Below are positions 43,263 through 55,825 of a DNA stretch of 64,000 nt, one piece after another (within the stretch, counting starts at the first letter, position 1; each line of letters opens with the position of its first letter). The DNA lies in assembly GCA_019009955.1 (NCBI GenBank), contig CM032230.1, positions 109,155,001-109,219,000 of the forward strand, read 5' to 3'. Both the position numbers and the translations under genes were made by a program. The notes under the pieces are model-generated. The model did no database searches, was not told the DNA's origin, and was given only the letters and a program-made list of their open reading frames with translations. The DNA is from Riptortus pedestris. Lineage: Eukaryota; Arthropoda; Insecta; Hemiptera; Alydidae.

Positions 43263-44287
43263 TACATATATAAATTATTACAATTATATATGTATAAAAT
43301 TCGTTCATAAGATATTTATTATTGTTTGCTTGTTTTCATCAATATTTTTATAAAGTATTCTTCTGTTGTTTGTGTTTTTCGTTTCGTATTAGAATCTTAG
43401 TGGTTTTTATTTTATTGCTTTCCCTCACTATTTGTTGTTTTTTTTCTGTTTGTTTTCTATTTACATATAACAATACCCCTGTTGCCAAGCAATTTAAATA
43501 AAAAAAAAATAATCATGTAAAAAAAGAGTGATTTTCTAAGAAATTTATTTTAAGCTCTCTATGACTACATTCACAGAAAACAGTAATGACTTAAACTTCA
43601 TTTCAACATCACCAAAATTTATTATGGTATACGTGTCGGAGGTAAAATAAATGTGTGTGACTGAATTGAAGAGATTAATAACGTCTTAAAAAGCTATGAT
43701 AAATAGTAGACATTCAGTTTATCAATCTACTGCACATATAAATATATGTGTGTGTGTATCAAAAATCTATGATCTAAGGATGGTACAGCTAGCTAGTAAC
43801 AAAGGTAATAAAGAACAGGAAAATGGTAGCTAATGATCAATAACATTGTGTAGATTATAGTTCTCAAATATTTATGATATGTAACAAGTCATACAATAAG
43901 GGAATATAATTAAGAAAACATAATGCCAATCAAGTATCAGGGTGTTGGAGAAGTAAAATGAATTAGTTTGGGCGAGAAGCATAGGGCATAGCAGGCAGAA
44001 CTTGACAGCTAGTTCCCAACTGGCCAAATGACCCTTCACCTGTTACCAACCAGTTACTCGATCGATTAGAACCTTTCATAACCAACTAGTATTCCAAATG
44101 TCTCCGTCCTGTATTTGGACTGGAAATACAAGTATTTAATACTCGAGCTGAGTTTAATAAATTGCTATACTGTAAGGACTCACATAATATATGGAATACA
44201 TTTATTTATATTCTGTATTTTTAGAGATTAATTTTATTTAGTAACGAAACTTTATCGTTGCCTGACTAATATTTAAATAAACAAAAG
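43263..44287. other. unique AT-rich DNA
   Basis: Short TG microsatellite near 43745. No gene, RNA or known repeat found. Confidence 0.4.
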
Positions 44288-44724
44288 TCCGTCACGCAGG
44301 GGCTGCGTAAACTAAGCAGATTTCCCCCGTGAAGTTTTACAATAGAGAAATTTCACGAGAGCCGAGCACTTAATGAAACGGCCGAACTAGCTTTTGGCGG
44401 GAAAGACACTTTGTCCGTTAGCCGCCCAGGATTTAATAAAAATGCAAATATCTCGGTTAATATTCAAGATAGAGAATAAATGTATATAACAATATTTATA
44501 GTAAATTTAATTTGTAATATGATTGATTTTGTACAATTTTTCGATCCGACGAATAGTAACGGAGATATTTCGAATTTTCGAAAACCCTCCCCTCTAAACC
44601 CCCCCCCCTCCCACTGGTCCGATTTCAGCTGTTAACGAACTTGATCTTTCTTTTTACATAAAACGACTAAATATCGAGTTTGGTAACGATCAAACAAAAA
44701 TTGCGACCGCTAGAGCGGTAACAG

Positions 44725-44782
<58 letters not shown>

Positions 44783-44870
44783 GTTTTGAACGGACCTCAT
44801 TTTCGTCATCTACTAGGTAGGATCGATGGACATTTGAAGAAAAATTTCAAAAAATTTGAAAAAAAATTTC
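44288..44870 (+). mobile_element. HINE-like element, 3' end replaced by SINE
   Basis: TCCGTCACGCAGGGGCTGCG start, body with the 'gagccgagca.tta' and 'cggccgaactagctttt' block, intact accgctagagcggt hairpin, TA tract 44730-44780, 'gaacggacctcattttcgtc' and 'gatcgatggacatttgaag'. It stops at 'aatttc' where a SINE begins, so the terminal hairpin is missing. Confidence 0.88.
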
Positions 44871-45050
44871 AGGTAAACCTACGTGGTAGAGTGGCGAGTT
44901 GGATTCTCGCCAGGGCAAATAGGAATTTATTTAGTGACAAAATCATTAAATAAAATCCTTAGTACCACCCTGGCTAAAAAAGGGTAGTAACCTCTAGATA
45001 ACCCGTCCCAATAAGCCATAGTAGCATAAAGAGGGCGTTCATAAATAAAT
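44871..45050 (+). mobile_element. SINE family 1, 5'-truncated, joined to HINE
   Basis: Starts within the head ('aggtaaacctacgtggtagagtggcgagttgg'), B box mutated (gttggattctcg), then full body and tail 'aataagccatagtagcataaag...cgttcataaataaat'. Confidence 0.85.
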
Positions 45051-46385
45051 ACAAAATAAAATATTGACGTTGTTATACACATTTCTTTAGTTCCCCTCCA
45101 AAATAACCCCATATTCTCACTCATCCGATTTTTTATAAAGATAAAATATCTTAACGAACTAGAACGCCACACTTTGTTTACGTTGGGTCTTAGTTAACCA
45201 AGAAACGTGGAATAAACGAAGCCCTCTTTGAAGATACGTAAAAGTTTCAAGAAAGTCAATTTTACTTGTTTGACCAAACATAACAGGGTATAATGGGCAT
45301 AATGGGGAAGAGGTTTATATTTTTACCTGCTAAAAGAAAAATGTGTCAATAAAACTTGAATGGGAAAGAATTTAGTCACAGCTACCAATGCACACAAAAT
45401 TTAATTTAATAGCTCTCAGATTTAGTGCATCATAAGTAAATAAAGATTGAGTGTTTTGCCATCCGAAAATAGATTATAAGAAAATTAACATTGGGTACGG
45501 AAGTTGGTTAGTCAGAGTAACAGTAACCCACGTCACTGGCACAAATAATAGAGTCCTCTTTGGTGAGGCTAACTAACAAAAGAGTCATTTGGAAAATGTA
45601 CACGGTATCTAAACAAGAATTGGATGAAAGTACTAAACCTATAGTCTAAATAATCATAGACATTAACTGGCACCATTAATCATGACACGTTCGTCTGGGA
45701 TTTCTGAACTGTTATAAACAGCTGATAGTTAAAGACACAGTTTAATCTGGACATTTTAGTGTTTTGCGTAAAGGGGTGTCAATTTGTTTATGATGGAATA
45801 AATGGAGATATAATTAAAGAAGGACCCACTTGCATAGTACACAGTATTCAAAGCTATAAAAAGGTGCCTAAGATACAAATAATTTGCCATGCTCAATACT
45901 GGTGTTCATAGCAAGCATGATTTCGGTATTATTTTGAATAATTGGGCCAATCTATGAACAAGAGTTCATATTGTCAATGAAGAGTCTTTCTAGATCTCCC
46001 AATTGTCGACAAATGCAATGAAGCCCAGTGGGGTCGAAATCTCTGAGCGCCATGGATGTGGAATATATTTTTTTAAATAAAACGGTAATGCTAACTGATA
46101 ATTCGATGTTTCATCATTATCACGAAATAAGGCCGAGGTGCAGCGTCCTTCATATTAAATATTTATATAGCTATATACTTTCATAAATTATATACTCGTT
46201 TAGCTATATCAATTAATAAATTATGTCTTGTCGAGCCATAGGAAGTTCGGATTTTTCTAAATAAATATCATACCAATCACCTTTGTTTAAGTATACTGCT
46301 TCCAATTTGTATTTATTAAATCTACTTCATGAAGATTAGCCTTATCTGCTACCTTAAGTTATTGCTATAACAATACTTTGGGAAA
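45051..46385. other. unique DNA with one degenerate open piece
   Basis: On the plus strand a frame at 45730-45908 is open for about 59 codons (includes NLDILVFCVKGCQFVYDGIN and IIKEGPTCIVHSIQ). The FVYD context faintly recalls the middle of piggyBac-type transposases, but flanking motifs cannot be shown. Nothing else recognised. Confidence 0.25.
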
Positions 46386-46745
46386 CTTTAGTCTCCATCG
46401 CCAGGTTGCGCTGCATGATTGGTTATCCTCTTTGGCCGATATTCTGGTCGCAATGCAGACGTTTTGACTAGCCGTCCCGCAATATCTATATGAACGTGCA
46501 TGGCTACTTTCTTGCATGTTCCATGTGACTCCCACAAACACATGGTGGGTTGTAGTCCCAGGTCTTGCAGGAAAGCCATGTCAGTTGTTGAGGATATGAC
46601 GTCGAATAATTTCCCTAGTGGTTTGACGACAGCGGTGACGTTCCTGCCTCCTAGAATTCTCGCACCTCACTCACATATTTGACGTAGGGAATGACGGCCA
46701 TGTTTTCTTTGGCACTATACGGTATCGCCCATATTCTCACTCTAG
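46386..46745 (-). pseudogene. decayed retroelement-like coding remnant (Penelope/LINE RT C-terminus?)
   Basis: Minus-strand pieces in order, across frame breaks, are NKLARVRIWAIPYSAKENMA, VIPYVKYVSEVREF, then a frame change to VVKPLGKLFDVISSTTDM and ESHGTCKKVAMHVHIDIAG. The 'PYVK..SE' followed by 'KPL.KL' spacing resembles the end of the RT domain and the start of the GIY-YIG region in Penelope-like elements, where 'GTCKKVYIGETGR'-type motifs follow. The YIGETG core is not visible and several frame breaks are needed, so the identification is weak. It may extend into moderately GC-rich DNA up to about 47830. Confidence 0.3.
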
Positions 46746-47830
46746 CTAATTTGTTTTCTCACTTTCATCCTGTTAAAAGTCCGGTCTTTCATATACCAGC
46801 GACAACCATTGCACTTTGGATTGCCCAATATTTGGGCTACTTTCAGTAGCTCGTAGTTCCTCTTCAGAGTACGTAGTTTTATGCTTAGAGTAGGTGGATA
46901 CCAACTCTAGCATTGTGAAATAGAGTGCAGTGTTAGTCTTCCTTAAGTATTCGAAAAATTCTAATTAGTCTCTCTTCCCATCGTCCTCTTCATTCCTTCT
47001 CATCAATGTCTTATCAACTGGACTGGCTGGAGCACGAAAAAACATATAAACGGAAGAGGTGGGTGGCCCCTATACTATTTCTGGCTTTTATATACACCAC
47101 CTGCTCGAATTGGATATAGTTTGTAACACTATTTTCTATACTTCAGGCCTTTTGCTTTCCCTATCCAGTGGCCAGGAGGACGACTGCACCGACGGTGAGC
47201 GATGACGTAAGCTGACCAAAAAGTTCACCGGCACTTCCGTTAGACTTTCATAATCTCGGCGAGGAGAGTATAATTTTTAGAACTATCAGTACTTTCGCAG
47301 TTTTTATGTCGGACAGCCAGACCAAAAAGCTATTCTCAACATCGAGTTTTCCTTGTAAATCTAAGACCTGTGTATCTTGGAGTCAAGTGCCAAGTGATTT
47401 TTTCCCTTCTAGCCAAGTGTATTTTATTATCATAAGTCTAGTAGGGCGTCTAGGTCATGGAGGAGATCCATCTTCATTACATAATTGCTTTGTTCTGAAT
47501 TCTTTGCCTGATAATCACCATTGGCATGTCTTTTCTTAATACCCGGAAGACTACTTTCTGTAGTTCTTGGTTGATGGGGCCTATGCTCATAGAGACATAT
47601 GTTATTCTCTCATCGTGGTATCCTTTCTCAATGTTGCGCTATTCTCCCATGCCTTTTGTAATCGGTCATCATTTCCAAACCAAAGCAGGAAATAAGGAAG
47701 CAGCCAAGCCATTAGGTCAGCCTCTTTGGGACTAAAAACTTGGTGGTTTGAAATGTTTGAAGCAAATAGGTATAGACGCCCATCCCGGGAGAAACGTAGT
47801 TTTCGTAAAAAGGCCGGAGACAATAAATTT
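46746..47830. other. moderately GC-rich DNA with broken open pieces
   Basis: Minus-strand pieces such as SIGPINQELQKVVFRVLRKD and FLRKLRFSRDGRLYLFASN look protein-like but are interrupted. Probably part of the same decayed element as 46386-46745, or old exons. A 'catataaacggaagagg' string at about 47044 matches 'tatataaacggaagagg' at about 925. Confidence 0.3.
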
Positions 47831-48439
47831 GAGAAGAAAGCTCCTTAGCGAAGCTAAAAAATGTGCAATGTCAAGTGCCTCATAAGACCAGAATACATTG
47901 TCAAGAGTATTAACTGATCATAAAGTGCAGCATAAGAGAGCCCGAGGTTCCTTCAAAATGATATTATAGGAATCTGGCAGTAGCAATGCCACATTTTCAT
48001 ACATCGGTGACAAGATGATGATGTATATGGGAATAAGATTAATAAACCTACATATTAAGTTTTATTGGACTTAATTTGTAGATGTATCTACGCACACACA
48101 CACATATATGCAATTAGCTTCATAGTTACGTGATATTTTATATTTTGATATATAAGCTTCCTTATAACCACAACTTAGGCTCTAAATAATCTGAAATTAT
48201 TCTAAACCCAAGGAGTTTGAATACACACTTTTATTCAAAAGAGTATGATAATGTAAGACGTTTTATTGGCATTAGCAAGTTTCTTTTAAATATTGAAAAT
48301 ACTATTTACTATAGGATATTCGCTCATAAGGCATGGTTGTTTCAAGAATATGTTTCAGGTCTTATAACTCATTCAGCCAAATTATTACGCTGAGAATTAA
48401 TTGCTTCCCCCACCCCTACTCCTTGTCCTATTATAAAAG
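47831..48439. other. unique AT-rich DNA
   Basis: Short CA run at about 48090. Nothing recognised. Confidence 0.4.
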
Positions 48440-48883
48440 TCCGTCACGCAGGGGCTGCGTAAACTAAGCAGATTTCCCACGTGAAGTTATACAATAGAGA
48501 AATCTCCATAGCAGAGCCAAACGGTTACGGCAAAGGGAGGAACTAGCTTTTCGCGGGAAATTCAAAAATCCGTTATCGGCCCAAATTTCATAAAAATGCA
48601 AATATCTCGGTTACTATTCAAGATACAGAATAAATGTATAGAACAGTATTTATAGTAAATTTAATTTGCAATAAGTTTGATTCTGTACAATTTTTCGATC
48701 CGACGAATAGTAACGGAGATATTTCGAATTTTCGAAAATCCTCCCCTCTAAACCCCCCCTCCCCGTGGTCCGATTTCAGCCGTTAACGAACTTGATCTTT
48801 CTTTTTACATAAAACGACTAAATATCGAGTTTGGTAACGATCAAACAATAATTGCGACCGCTAGAGCGGTAACAGACAAATAT

Positions 48884-48960
<77 letters not shown>

Positions 48961-49097
48961 TATATATATACAGTTTTGAACGGACCTCATTTTCGTCATC
49001 TACTGGGTAGGATCGATGGACATTTGAAGAAAAAATTCGAAAATTCCGTCATGAGTACAACCTCAATAGCTGATTTCCCTTAAGGGAAATCTGCTAA
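48440..49097 (+). mobile_element. HINE-like element, complete
   Basis: TCCGTCACGCAGGGGCTGCG start, AGCAGATTTCCCACGTG, body, intact accgctagagcggt, compound GATA plus TA microsatellite (48883-48970), 'gaacggacctcattttcgtcatctactggg', then 'tcatgagtacaacctcaatagctg', perfect hairpin and TCTGCTAA. With 17967-18641, one of the two best full copies. Confidence 0.92.
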
Positions 49098-49924
49098 AAT
49101 GATACAAGTAAAAACACATGTTTTGCGTGTCGTGCGACATGTGGCAAGAATCTCAATCGCATTAAGGGCTATGTAGGTCATATCAAAAATATATAATTAG
49201 GACTATAGGAATCGGGGCCGATAGGGGGGAGGGTGAAGAAAAATCGAAGGTTTATCACGATAGCCAACCACACGCGACTTAAACCAGGACCCTTTCTTAG
49301 TTCTAAACTACCTACAATTCTACACTAGTCCAAAGGCTCTGCACAATCTTTGGCTAAAGTCACCTTTATTCGTGACCCAACCCCCAAATTATTGCGGAGG
49401 TGCTAAGGGTCGAAATGCTGGTTCGGATTCCGAGAAATCCCAGAGGTTTACTTAGAGCTTTGTTCAGGCTTAAATAACCAGAGTAAAGTGTACTTTTAAA
49501 AGGCATATAGCTCAATGGAAAACTCCCCAAATCAATCTGCCTGTGGAAATGTTGGCACAAGGCATTGTATCTGCTTGTATAGATAATTCATCTCCAAACT
49601 ATGCATATTGTGCTAGTCAACTTCGTTGTTCACTGGCACGCCATTCCAGAAATATATCTACGATTTCTAACGTTTTGCAAAGGTTATTTCAAAAAGATAA
49701 GAGACGCGATTCTTTTGAGGTTTTTCATCAGTTATATTTGTTTTAATGAGGGATTCATTATATATGCTTCATAAATACCCATCATTCTCACTGTAATACA
49801 AATAGTATTGGAAGTGAGATTCCTTTAATAGTTAAGAATTTATTAAAAAGCACCTATTTAGCTGAGAACGCTACAGTCTAGATTATGAGTTTGTTTGTAT
49901 CCTCAAGGACTTAGCAATATACTG
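49098..49924. other. unique DNA with an open plus-strand piece
   Basis: A plus-strand frame at about 49460-49745 is open for over 90 codons (includes KRHIAQWKTPQINLPVEMLA and SPNYAYCASQLRCSLARHSR) and ends in TAA. Its composition is protein-like, but there is a stop just upstream and no clear acceptor or family. It could be a degraded transposase piece or a last exon. Confidence 0.3.
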
Positions 49925-50018
49925 AAGGGCTAAACAAACCAAATCCTTATTTCTACCTTGGCTAGAAAAGTATAAGAGCCACTTGATAGCTCGCCGTTTT
50001 AGTCATAATAGCACAAAC
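49925..50018 (+). mobile_element. SINE family 1 tail, strongly diverged
   Basis: 'aaatccttatttctaccttggctagaaaagtataagagcc', then 'cgttttagtcataatagcacaaac' follows the SINE tail order with many changes. Confidence 0.45.
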
Positions 50019-50044
50019 AAACCTTTCATTCTTAATTTTTGAAC

Positions 50045-50599
50045 ACATTTTATTTCGGTTTTTCAAATTTCAACACAATTATCCATCTACGTCTGTATGT
50101 ATACCATACTTCATAAACAACTAGATTTAGAATATTTGAATTTCATATTTAAGACAGTTGTAGTATTTAACTTCAGACTAATAGGAAGGGAAGTATAAAG
50201 GGAGGCCAAAACAAACAATTGCAAATTTCATCATACCCAAAAGCGATGCAAATGATTTAGACAGGATCTTTTCCTTCCTCTTTTCCTTCAATATTAGCCG
50301 AGATATTGGTGTTTTATAGATTTCAGCCTTCGAATTTTAGACATCGCACATTAAAAATAAGAGTATATATTATGAAACTTCTTATTCCAAGCATAAATAA
50401 CAATTATTGTTTTCAACGGATCTTTATGAAGTGATATAAATGCAAATAGTCTGGCTGATGACGTCATCAGTTATTATTTTCAAAACCTCCCATTCCTACT
50501 CATTGGATTTTCTTTTTGGATATGGAGGATATATGCTGAGTTGAGATAAACAGTGTGTCATTCCGACATGTGGGAAATCTGCATCGTTTGCGCGACGGA
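50045..50599 (-). mobile_element. HINE-like element, variant with a foreign internal block
   Basis: Minus-strand copy ending 'gggaaatctgcatcgtttgcgcgacgga'. It has the long-5' features (gatgacgtcatcagtt, cctactcattggatt, agataaacagtgtgtcattcc). In place of the usual body there is a block at 50050-50310 (ataccatacttcataaacaac, atgcaaatgatttagacaggatcttttccttc) that is the inverse of 52339-52595 inside another HINE. This defines a subfamily with an exchanged core. Confidence 0.7.
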
Positions 50600-50656
50600 C
50601 GTTTATCCCCTGCAGTTAGTGATATTTTGGTATCGTAGGGTCCAGAATAATACCTT

Positions 50657-51115
50657 TTAGCAGATTTCCCTCAAGGGAAATCAGCTATTGAGGTCGTACT
50701 CATGATGCGAGATTCGAAAAATTGTATTGTTTTCGAATGATGGATCGAAAAATTGTATAGAATAAATCTTATTGCAAATTAAATTTACTATAAATATTGA
50801 TCTATACATTTATTCTGTATCTTGAATATTAACCGAGATATTTGCATTTGTATTCTGCATGTGGTCATCAGTAGGCTATGTTTGGACTTTCCGCCGAGAG
50901 CTCTGGCGGCCGTTTCCATATCTATTCGTCCCTCGTTAATAGGTTTAGAGGTTAGGTTAACTGTTTTTTTGGGGCTAGAAACTACTGGGTTATTATGCCC
51001 TAAATAATGTTTTAGGTAAGGGAGGTTTCTTACTACTACAGTTGTTATTAGGCAGATTTCTTTTGTAAAATCACGTGGGAAATCTGCTTAGTTTACGTAT
51101 CCCCTGCGTGACGGA
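50657..51115 (-). mobile_element. HINE-like element, internally deleted
   Basis: Hairpin 'ttagcagatttccctcaagggaaatcagct', 'attgaggtcgtactcatgatgcg', then a jump to 'ggatcgaaaaattgtatag' with the microsatellite, acgacc and C-run blocks missing. The 5' part has 'gagctctggcggccg' and an extra 'gttaggttaactg' stretch. Ends 'cccctgcgtgacgga'. Confidence 0.85.
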
Positions 51116-52095
51116 TTTTTTTTCATTTGGAGAGATAACTACTACTGTCCATACGCCGGGTGAAATACTGATGAGTGATTACTGAATTATTTGATATATG
51201 TTTTTAAATATATCTCAATTTATTAACCAGGTAACGACACTGCAATTGTTGTTCTATTCATTCTCCACTAACTCGTTTATAAACCCAGTTAATATTGACT
51301 TCATTCAGCCCCCATTCCTAACCCTGTAGTTTTCATTTTATGTGACAATGAGCATCTCATGAACCGCATAGATTTAAATTCCTATTATTTGGTTTAAGCA
51401 GATTTTTTTTATTACGAGAGATATAGAAAATAGAATGTGGGATGAGATGATCAACGGACCACATAGAAAACCATAGTAAGGGATAGTTGTGCTTAGTTCA
51501 GACAAGATTTTTTTTAAAAGTGGTCGGTTTAACATGGTCCCCCGGTAGGAATTCGGAATGAAACACAACGCAGACCGAGTCAAGTTTTTCCATTGAGGAG
51601 GCACAGGACACTAATTAATACGGAGTCTTTTCATGGGAGCGAAGCGGTGAATAGTTCGGGGGACAAAGCATTTCAAAACTGGCCGGACAATGATGAAGAT
51701 AAAATAGAATTGGGTGGGGCGACGGCTGGAATCTGTCTATATTTTTCATACAATGTCCGAGCGCATTCCAGGCGAGGCTGCGTATCGCTTCGGCCCACTG
51801 CAGTCACGGCCACCTGCATCGCTCGCCCCATTGTGTCATCTCCTACTTTTCACTTCCACCATTTGCTATTGTTGCTGGAAAAAGTGTGCTTATCTGTCCC
51901 TTTTCGGACCTGGGTTTTAACCCTCTAAATGACGGATTCAGTATGAAGGCTCAACTGCCTTCATTTTATTTATTTTTATTGGTTTCACAGATTCACACTA
52001 AAGGGATATCGAGGCGACGACTTATGACGCGATTTTCGAATCATTTCTTCAAATGCACCCACCCAAGTGATGATACATGTCCGTTAATAAAAAAG
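51116..52095. other. unique DNA with a GC-richer patch
   Basis: 51590-51930 is GC-richer (gcgaagcggtgaatagttcggggg, gagcgcattccaggcgaggctgcg) and open in two plus-strand frames, one for 111 codons. Neither shows a domain. It could be an exon or island, but no splice pair is convincing. Confidence 0.3.
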
Positions 52096-52687
52096 TCCGT
52101 CACGAAGGGCCTGTGTAAACTAATCAGATTTCCCATGAGAAGTTTTACAATAGAGAAATCTGCCTACTAATAACAGTAGTCGTAACTAGCCTCTAAACCA
52201 ATTTCACGAGAGCCGAACAGTTACGGAAACGCCTGAACTAGCTTTCTGCGGAAAGTACCGAATAGAACCGACTTCAGCCAATTTCATCTGGTATCCGCAC
52301 ACACTTAATAAAAATGCAAATATCTCGGTTAATATTGAAGGAAAAGAGGAAGGAAAAGATCCTGCCTAAATCATTTGCATCGCTTTTAGGAATGATGAAA
52401 ATTACCATTTTTTATTTTGGCCTTACTTTAAACTTCCCTTTCTATTAAGTCAGAAGTTATATATCACAAATGTCTTGCATATGAAATTTCAATAGTGTAA
52501 GTCTAGTGATTTTTGAGGTATGGTATACATACATGCGTCACATGGAAACTGGCAAAGATGGATAATTGTTTTGAAATTTGAAAAAGCAAAATATAATTTG
52601 AACTTGATCCTTCTTTTTACCTAGAACAATTAAATATCGAGCTTAATAACGATGAGACGAGAATTGCGACCGCCAGAGAGTTAATAG

Positions 52688-52718
<31 letters not shown>

Positions 52719-52815
52719 TGAACAGACCTTATTTTCTCATCTCTACGGTAGGATCGATGGACATTCGAAGAAATTTTTCGAAAATCGGGTCAAGAGTACG
52801 ACCCGAGTGTGCTAA
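52096..52815 (+). mobile_element. HINE-like element carrying the exchanged core block
   Basis: Start 'tccgtcacgaagggcctgtg', then the 'gagccgaacagttacggaaacg' block and 'aaatatctcggttaatattgaag'. Then comes the 52339-52595 block (inverse of 50050-50310) instead of the normal body. It resumes at 'gaacttgatccttctttttacc', 'attgcgaccgccagagag', a TA tract 52690-52714 and 'ggatcgatggacattcgaag'. The terminal hairpin is absent; SINE family 2 follows. Confidence 0.8.
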
Positions 52816-52854
52816 TATGCAGACTTTTACCTGTCTGAAGAGAAGTGGGCCGCC

Positions 52855-53172
52855 AGTGGCCGTGGTGGTTAAGGTGTGGGTACATCTACCACTACCGGCA
52901 GTAAGCTGGATGTAAAAATAGGTGTTGGTTCGATCCCCGTTAAGGAAGAACAAAACCTAACAGATTGCGCTAGTGTCGCAGTGCTTATGGATCAGCGGGA
53001 GTCTGTAAAGAGTATATAGGTCTGTCAGCCCCTCGGGAAGACTAACGATTATGATTCTCAAATGTCCCGTCCACAGACAGGCAGACAGGGTGAACTGACC
53101 CCACAACCTCTGGGCATAAAGGGTCCCGTCAGTCTATTGGAGACAACTCATTCCAGGTCCTAGTCCAGACTG
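52855..53172 (+). mobile_element. SINE family 2 with tRNA-like head
   Basis: Head 'gtggccgtggtggttaaggtgtggg' (A-box region), long variable part, B box 'ggttcgatccccg', then body ('gcagtgcttatggatcagcggg', 'gtctgtcagccc', 'gattatgattctcaaatg'). It ends at 'ggagacaactcattccaggtcc'. Best-preserved head of the family in this window. Confidence 0.8.
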
Positions 53173-53206
53173 GACCAGTGGGAAGGGGAAATTTCGAAAT
53201 ATTTTT
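53172..53206 (-). mobile_element. HINE-like short internal fragment
   Basis: 'ggaccagtgggaaggggaaatttcgaaatat' is the inverse of the family block before 'ctggtccgatttc'. It sits right at the SINE edge, so the SINE lies between two HINE pieces. Confidence 0.5.
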
Positions 53207-55825
53207 ATTATTAAACCAGGCTATGCTACTCAACGTCTCTGTCAGTGATACGTTCAAACAAGAACATAGTTCTAATAGTGAATGCGTAAATTTTTTCACA
53301 CACAATTACTGCATCAATGGTTTATTTATTTATTATTATTATATTTGTAAATTATTCAGAATCATGGCTTAATAAATTTGCAATATAAGCATTTTCTTCT
53401 TGTAGGTTCAAATGCTTGGCACTATTTGTCGCCCTGACCCAATGTGACCTTTGACCATGCCCTCTAATCTCCAAATATAGGTGTCCCTATAAATAATGTT
53501 ATTCAAGTCCATTACATGATTTGCAAACGTTAGAAACCATTTTGATGTATGTCTGCGTTATGCAATATCATCTGACATACATATTCTAAATAGCTGAAAG
53601 GCGATAAAAATATTTTACTAAATCATGTTCTATTTTTATTGAGTTCATGGCAACGTATACTTCACTGTTTTTGGAATAATTAATAACAAGAGAAGAAAAT
53701 GAGTTGTGAAATGATATTAGTAATTCATCTTTTATACAGTAAAAGTAAAGGCATTAAGCTCATAAACTGCTGTTAATAAAATTAAAAAAAAACATGAGAT
53801 AAAATAAATAATAAAATAGTGAACAAATGGTATTTAACGATTTTTTAAACATTAAATAGAATTTATTATATTAAGAATATATACAATTATTAGAATTTCA
53901 AAAAATATTATTATTAAGGACCAAAAGTAATAAAAATTATTGGCTAAGGGCGCAAAGAAGTTATCTAAAAATAAATAGAAATTTATAAGTGTATAATCAT
54001 AAAAAAAAATACTAAAGAGTTTACGAATTTTTATGATAAAGAATAATAATGTCAGGTAATGAATGAAAATGTGCTTCCTTAAAATGAGCCTTGCGGAGTT
54101 AAGGACTTAGGTAATAGCTCTTGTAAGTAGACATTTCCATGGGATTAACCTAAGTCACAATAATTTTAATTTACTCCGAAGAAGCATTAATGCCACGAAA
54201 CGTAGAAAATATCAACCTCTTTCTAAGCGAAATAAGCTAGATTCGTTATCCGATGTTTTTTTTAACTGTTTCAATAAACCATAGTAAATAGAATACAAAA
54301 CTGTGTATATTGAACCAAAGGAGTATGCCTTTTTTTTATAACATTTATTAGACCTTTGGAAATGTAGTTGACGCAGGAAGATTAATGACAATGATAATTT
54401 CTTGAAGTTAAAAGCGTTATAGTTTGTAATACGTCGAGAAGTTTTTCAATGGACGAGCAGATATAAATGAACTAAAAGAAACGCAACACTAAATCTGCAT
54501 TTCTTTAGAATTTTATACAATCATGAGAAAAGACTGATCTTAATTTCAATTCAACCTCACTGCCGTAGCTAACTAATCTGTTTTTCGTCAGTAGTACGAT
54601 GCCATTTGTGAAAATAAAGCTTATCTATTTAAGAATCTGGTGTCAAAACTCAAAAAGGCCAAGAAGCGCCCATTGGTCCACCTATATCATAGCCCAATAG
54701 AGATCATGGCTTATAAACATTAACAACTGTTGAACACAGCAACATTAAGTCCGTTAAATAAAAAACATTTTGTATTCCATGTATATAATAAATCATGGTT
54801 CCGAAAGAAGAAATCAGGTCAGAAATTCCCTAAGAAACAAGGATCCCATTACTTTAGTTCCACTTCACTTTCTCACTAAAGCGGCGAAAGTACTTTCCAA
54901 ATAAACAATTTCTGAATAAGTCCTTCATTTTCTCCACGCCCATTGAAATGAATTTCACCACTACAGCCACAAAGAAATTTGGATATTTTCTCATTGGCAT
55001 TCACGTCCATCACAATTGTACGATTATAATAAAATAAATTGTAATTTTTGAAAGTTGCATTCCAAGAAAATAATTAGAAGGCAAAAAAAAGCAAAAAATC
55101 TTAGCCTACCTACCTTATCGTTTACTGACTAATATCCTTAAAAACAAGTGTTTTGTGTGTGTTTTTGTATGTCTAGACAGATAGAAGGATGATAGAAATT
55201 CGGACAAACCTCATTTGCATCATCTACTATGTGACAGAAATTGCAATTGTTAAGATTGTTTTTTTTCCAAAGACAAATTTATTTCCTTCCAACAACAGAA
55301 TTTAAGCCTTTATAACATTGGGTACGTGAGCTATTAGGTTTTATTTTTAGATTAGCTGTCTTTTCAAAATATAGGTCTGAGAATGCCACTAATGTATCGG
55401 TCGCTGATAAATGAAAGATATTATGGAGGAAGACGACATCTTTCTTATCCTAAAGTGCAGGATCCTGCAACATCAATAACTCAACATTGTGTAGTGTATA
55501 TGATGTAGAGCAACATTACAAACTGTTTAGGTAAATTTGGATGTTCATACATGTTTCCCAAGTAAAATACAAATTAAAATTTCAGCTATGAGATACTAAA
55601 CCATAGCGCGTTACACACGTGCGTTACCTGTCCCTGGACAGGTTTCCGGATCTCACACTGAATTAAGTAGTTCCAAGCTCACTCTTTGGAATCAACCCTT
55701 CCAACTCCATCTGACTGAGAATAACTCGTCTCAGTGAGGGTTTCGCTTTGACCCAACCCTTCTACTCAGTTTATGGTTCTGTAGTTTCCTAGTTGTTAAT
55801 TCCCCTTTCTTGTTTTCTTATCCAG
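53207..55825. other. unique AT-rich DNA
   Basis: No gene recognised. At 54170-54200 'ccgaagaagcattaatgccacgaaacgt' resembles the CTGAAGA...GAAAC motif of the foldback elements. A perfect 7-bp hairpin cctgtcc/ggacagg lies at about 55628-55643. Confidence 0.35.
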
